Assembly: GCA_949127705.1 (NCBI GenBank)
Contig: CASBQJ010000256.1
Span: 1 to 6,369, forward strand
Source of the DNA: Synechococcales cyanobacterium PMM_0085
Lineage (GTDB): Bacteria; Cyanobacteriota; Cyanobacteriia; Elainellales; Elainellaceae
Direction of reading: 5' to 3'
DNA length: 6,369 nt
The notes under the pieces are model-generated. The model saw only the letters and a program-made list of their open reading frames with translations. It ran no database searches and was not told where the DNA came from. Positions within the stretch are counted from its first letter, which is position 1, and each line of letters starts with the position of its first letter. Made by a program: the position numbers and the translations under genes. This document shows positions 5,556-6,369 of this stretch, piece by piece.

Positions 5556-5687
5556 ATGGCCAAGCCTCGCGGCTCAAGTGCCAAAGAAAATGATTTTCCC
5601 TACAAATCTGTCATTCAAGCCTATCTAGACAGCACCAGTAAACCCACTCCCAAACTCTACTGGACAGTCCTTATTAGACTTATTTGA
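5556..5687 (+). pseudogene. 43-codon ORF overlapping the antitoxin-like frame; possible gene fragment
   Basis: ATG at 5556 opens MAKPRGSSAKENDFPYKSVI and runs 43 codons to TGA at 5685. It overlaps the antitoxin-like frame (one frame over) by about 59 bp. There is no Shine-Dalgarno. Two readings fit. It may be the N-terminal part of the antitoxin gene, separated from the rest by an indel somewhere within 5629-5687. Or it may be the start of an unrelated gene joined here by deletion. I do not recognise the family. Confidence 0.35.
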
Positions 5688-5793
5688 TGACATTACAGCC
5701 GACATGACCGCAGACGAAATCGCTCAACTACCCAAAGATGGCGCTGAGCAACATGATCACTACATCTACGGAACTCCCAAACGCCCCGGATGA
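5629..5793 (+). pseudogene. antitoxin-like protein of a PIN-type toxin-antitoxin pair, lacking a normal start
   Basis: This frame is open from just after TAG at 5626-5628 to TGA at 5791-5793 and encodes 54 residues. They include SLLDLFDDITADMTADEIAQ and, near the end, LPKDGAEQHDHYIYGTPKR. From memory, this acidic helix plus the DGAxxHDHYxYGxPK tail is typical of small cyanobacterial proteins encoded directly before PIN-domain toxins, which suggests an antitoxin. No ATG, GTG or TTG start precedes the conserved part. The only ATG (5704) would remove the first conserved helix. The stop overlaps the toxin ATG (ATGA), the usual translational coupling of such pairs. A frameshift or loss of the start codon is likely. 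Confidence 0.5.
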
Positions 5794-5843
5794 AGCAGAT
5801 CTTTGCAGATACTTTTTACTGGATTGCTTCCATCACATCATGA
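5790..5843 (+). pseudogene. PIN-domain (VapC-like) toxin, truncated after 17 codons
   Basis: ATG at 5790 overlaps the antitoxin-like stop and begins MKQIFADTFYWIA, the usual first strand and helix start of cyanobacterial PIN-domain toxins. Asp7 is the first acidic metal ligand. After about residue 13 the similarity ends and the frame stops at TGA 5841-5843. Full-length PIN toxins are about 130-150 residues with three or four acidic residues, so this one cannot be an active RNase. The stop overlaps the ATG of the following 87-codon ORF. A deletion near 5829-5840 that joined the toxin start to unrelated DNA explains the arrangement. Confidence 0.6.
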
Positions 5844-6103
5844 AAGTCCAAGTCAAATTAGAGTACCGCGCTGTTCCTCCGGAAGCCGAACTGGAAACCA
5901 TTCGGCAGGCAGGCCAGACTCTGACTAACAACCCCAAAGGTGTTACCGTACGGCTCGTTGAAGCCGCCATCTACCCGCTCATCATCCTAGAACTTACGAT
6001 GAAAACCCAAGCGCAGTACAAAGTCGTGGACGAGATTGCTGATGAAGTCCAGTGCTGGCTCCTCAGCGACCTGTTTCGCGACATCACGATTCAATTTGGC
6101 TAG
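5840..6103 (+). CDS. 87-residue hypothetical protein, predicted alpha/beta fold
   Basis: I do not recognise this family. The product alternates strand and helix: MKVQVKLEYRAV (strand), EAELETIRQAGQTL (helix), GVTVRLVEAA and YPLIILELTM (strands), YKVVDEIADEVQCWL (helix), ITIQFG (strand). That beta-alpha-beta-beta-alpha-beta pattern is compatible with a small ferredoxin-like fold. The frame stays open upstream to an ATG at 5738, but those 34 codons are the antitoxin and toxin coding sequence read in another frame, so the start at 5840 is preferred. No Shine-Dalgarno precedes it, perhaps because a deletion removed it. It lies between two broken toxin genes. It may be an intact island gene or itself lack its true 5' end. 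Confidence 0.6.
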   Translation: MKVQVKLEYRAVPPEAELETIRQAGQTLTNNPKGVTVRLVEAAIYPLIILELTMKTQAQYKVVDEIADEVQCWLLSDLFRDITIQFG

Positions 6104-6108
6104 CAGCG

Positions 6109-6237
6109 ATCGCCCCAATCATCATTTACAAAGTCGATAATAACCAGGTGATGGTTCTAGTCGTTGGCTTGGGGCGGCGCAAAGACGGCGATAAAAAAGA
6201 TATTTACACCCTGCTAGAGAAGCTCCTCAGCGACTGA
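6109..6237 (+). pseudogene. C-terminal fragment of a RelE/ParE-type toxin
   Basis: In frame up to TGA at 6235-6237 the sequence reads IIIYKVDNNQVMVLVVGLG, then RRKDGDKKDIYTLLEKLLSD. The YKVDNNQVMVLVV strand followed by a G-x-R-R turn is the C-terminal core of RelE/ParE ribosome-dependent or gyrase-targeting toxins (typically about 85-95 residues). The N-terminal half is absent. Upstream, 6104-6117 is unrelated and contains a HIP1 site (6106-6113), and the preceding ORF ends at 6103. A longer frame from ATG at 6052 exists, but it reads through the 87-codon gene in another frame and does not restore a RelE N-terminus. The fragment should be inactive. Confidence 0.65.
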
Positions 6238-6313
6238 ATCAACCTTTGTCAATTCAGCTCGATCGCGCACAATAGCAATAAACCGCGATCGGAGTTCGCT
6301 CCAAAATTCCCTC

Positions 6314-6319
6314 TAAAAT
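6314..6319 (+). promoter_or_regulatory. possible -10 box of the gene at the right edge
   Basis: TAAAAT at 6314-6319 lies 33 bp before the ATG at 6352, between short inverted bases CTCT and AGAG. No matching -35 is seen, so the call is weak. Confidence 0.2.
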
Positions 6320-6351
6320 AGAGAGACAACCTCCCCCGAAGCGCCTCGCCC

Positions 6352-6369
6352 ATGATCGCCACCCGTGAA
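6352..6369 (+). CDS. start of a gene cut by the window edge, possibly Uma2 family (DUF820) endonuclease
   Basis: Only six codons, MIATRE, are in the window. Many cyanobacterial Uma2 (DUF820) proteins begin MIATRE, and such genes are frequent in multicopy accessory regions of these genomes, so the name is a guess from the N-terminus and context. There is no clear Shine-Dalgarno. CTCCCCC precedes it instead. Confidence 0.35.

Larger units (their letters stand above)
5358..6369. mobile_element. putative decayed end of an integrated genomic island (att side)
   Basis: The region starts at the truncated tRNA-Trp. It then holds a hairpin, 11-bp direct repeats, toxin-antitoxin fragments in two systems, an orphan small ORF and the start of another gene. 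No integrase gene or fragment is seen. The far end lies outside the window. The call is inference from the att-like junction and the accessory gene content. Confidence 0.4.

Noticed and set aside
5641..5687. Programmed ribosomal frameshifting between the two antitoxin-region frames (CCCAAAC near 5648)
   Set aside because: The heptamer is in the wrong phase for a -1 shift and the needed change is +1. A mutation or fusion is simpler.
5738..5839. The first 34 codons of the longer reading of the 87-codon ORF
   Set aside because: They are the antitoxin-like and PIN-toxin coding sequences read in another frame, so the downstream ATG at 5840 is preferred.
6052..6108. ATG at 6052 as the start of the RelE-like gene
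   Set aside because: The stretch up to 6103 is the 87-codon gene in another frame, and the peptide does not resemble a RelE N-terminus.
1..6369. CRISPR arrays, rRNA genes, riboswitches or intact insertion sequences
   Set aside because: I looked for regularly spaced repeats, transposase motifs and known RNA cores and saw none.

Overview
The window comes from a cyanobacterium. The octamer GCGATCGC (HIP1) occurs 15 times in about 6.4 kb, where roughly 0.1 copies would be expected by chance. Several genes also look cyanobacterial: an HHL1-like photosystem protection protein, an orphan dipeptide-type ABC permease and a receiver-first histidine kinase. The genus cannot be named from the sequence alone.

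Layout, left to right. (1) Positions 1-190, minus strand: 5' part of a VOC/glyoxalase-fold gene cut by the window edge. (2) 422-1360, minus: a complete DppC/OppC-type ABC permease with no partner subunit in view. (3) 1361-1514: a divergent intergenic region with a perfect REP-like palindrome, a six-codon mini-ORF behind a strong Shine-Dalgarno sequence, and an HLR1-like element. (4) 1515-3279, plus: three co-directional genes, namely an HHL1-like protein, a small membrane protein of unknown function and a creatininase-family metallohydrolase. (5) 3313-4563, minus: a histidine kinase with a degenerate N-terminal receiver. (6) 4564-4894: a 331-bp spacer with a 14-bp tandem repeat and a 36-bp perfect palindromic terminator. 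(7) 4895-5188, minus: a small conserved protein behind a strong Shine-Dalgarno sequence and two inverted repeats.

The most interesting part is 5295-6369. On the minus strand, 5358-5404 is exactly the 3' part of a tRNA-Trp(CCA): anticodon arm, variable loop, T arm and 3' acceptor strand. It is followed by an intrinsic terminator at 5299-5347, but the 5' half of the tRNA is absent. In its place are a hairpin and an 11-bp direct repeat, as expected where an integrative element has recombined at a tRNA 3' end. Rightward lies what looks like the element side, a scrap yard of toxin-antitoxin parts. It holds a shifted or start-less antitoxin-like ORF, whose stop overlaps (ATGA) the start of a PIN-domain toxin broken after 17 codons. 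It also holds an intact 87-codon ORF of unknown function and the C-terminal third or so of a RelE/ParE-type toxin. The first six codons of another gene, possibly Uma2-family, lie at the window edge.

I read the left 5.3 kb as native chromosome with ordinary housekeeping and photosynthesis-associated genes, and the right 1 kb as the decayed end of an integrated island. The att and island reading is inference, and it predicts an intact tRNA-Trp at the other end of the element.
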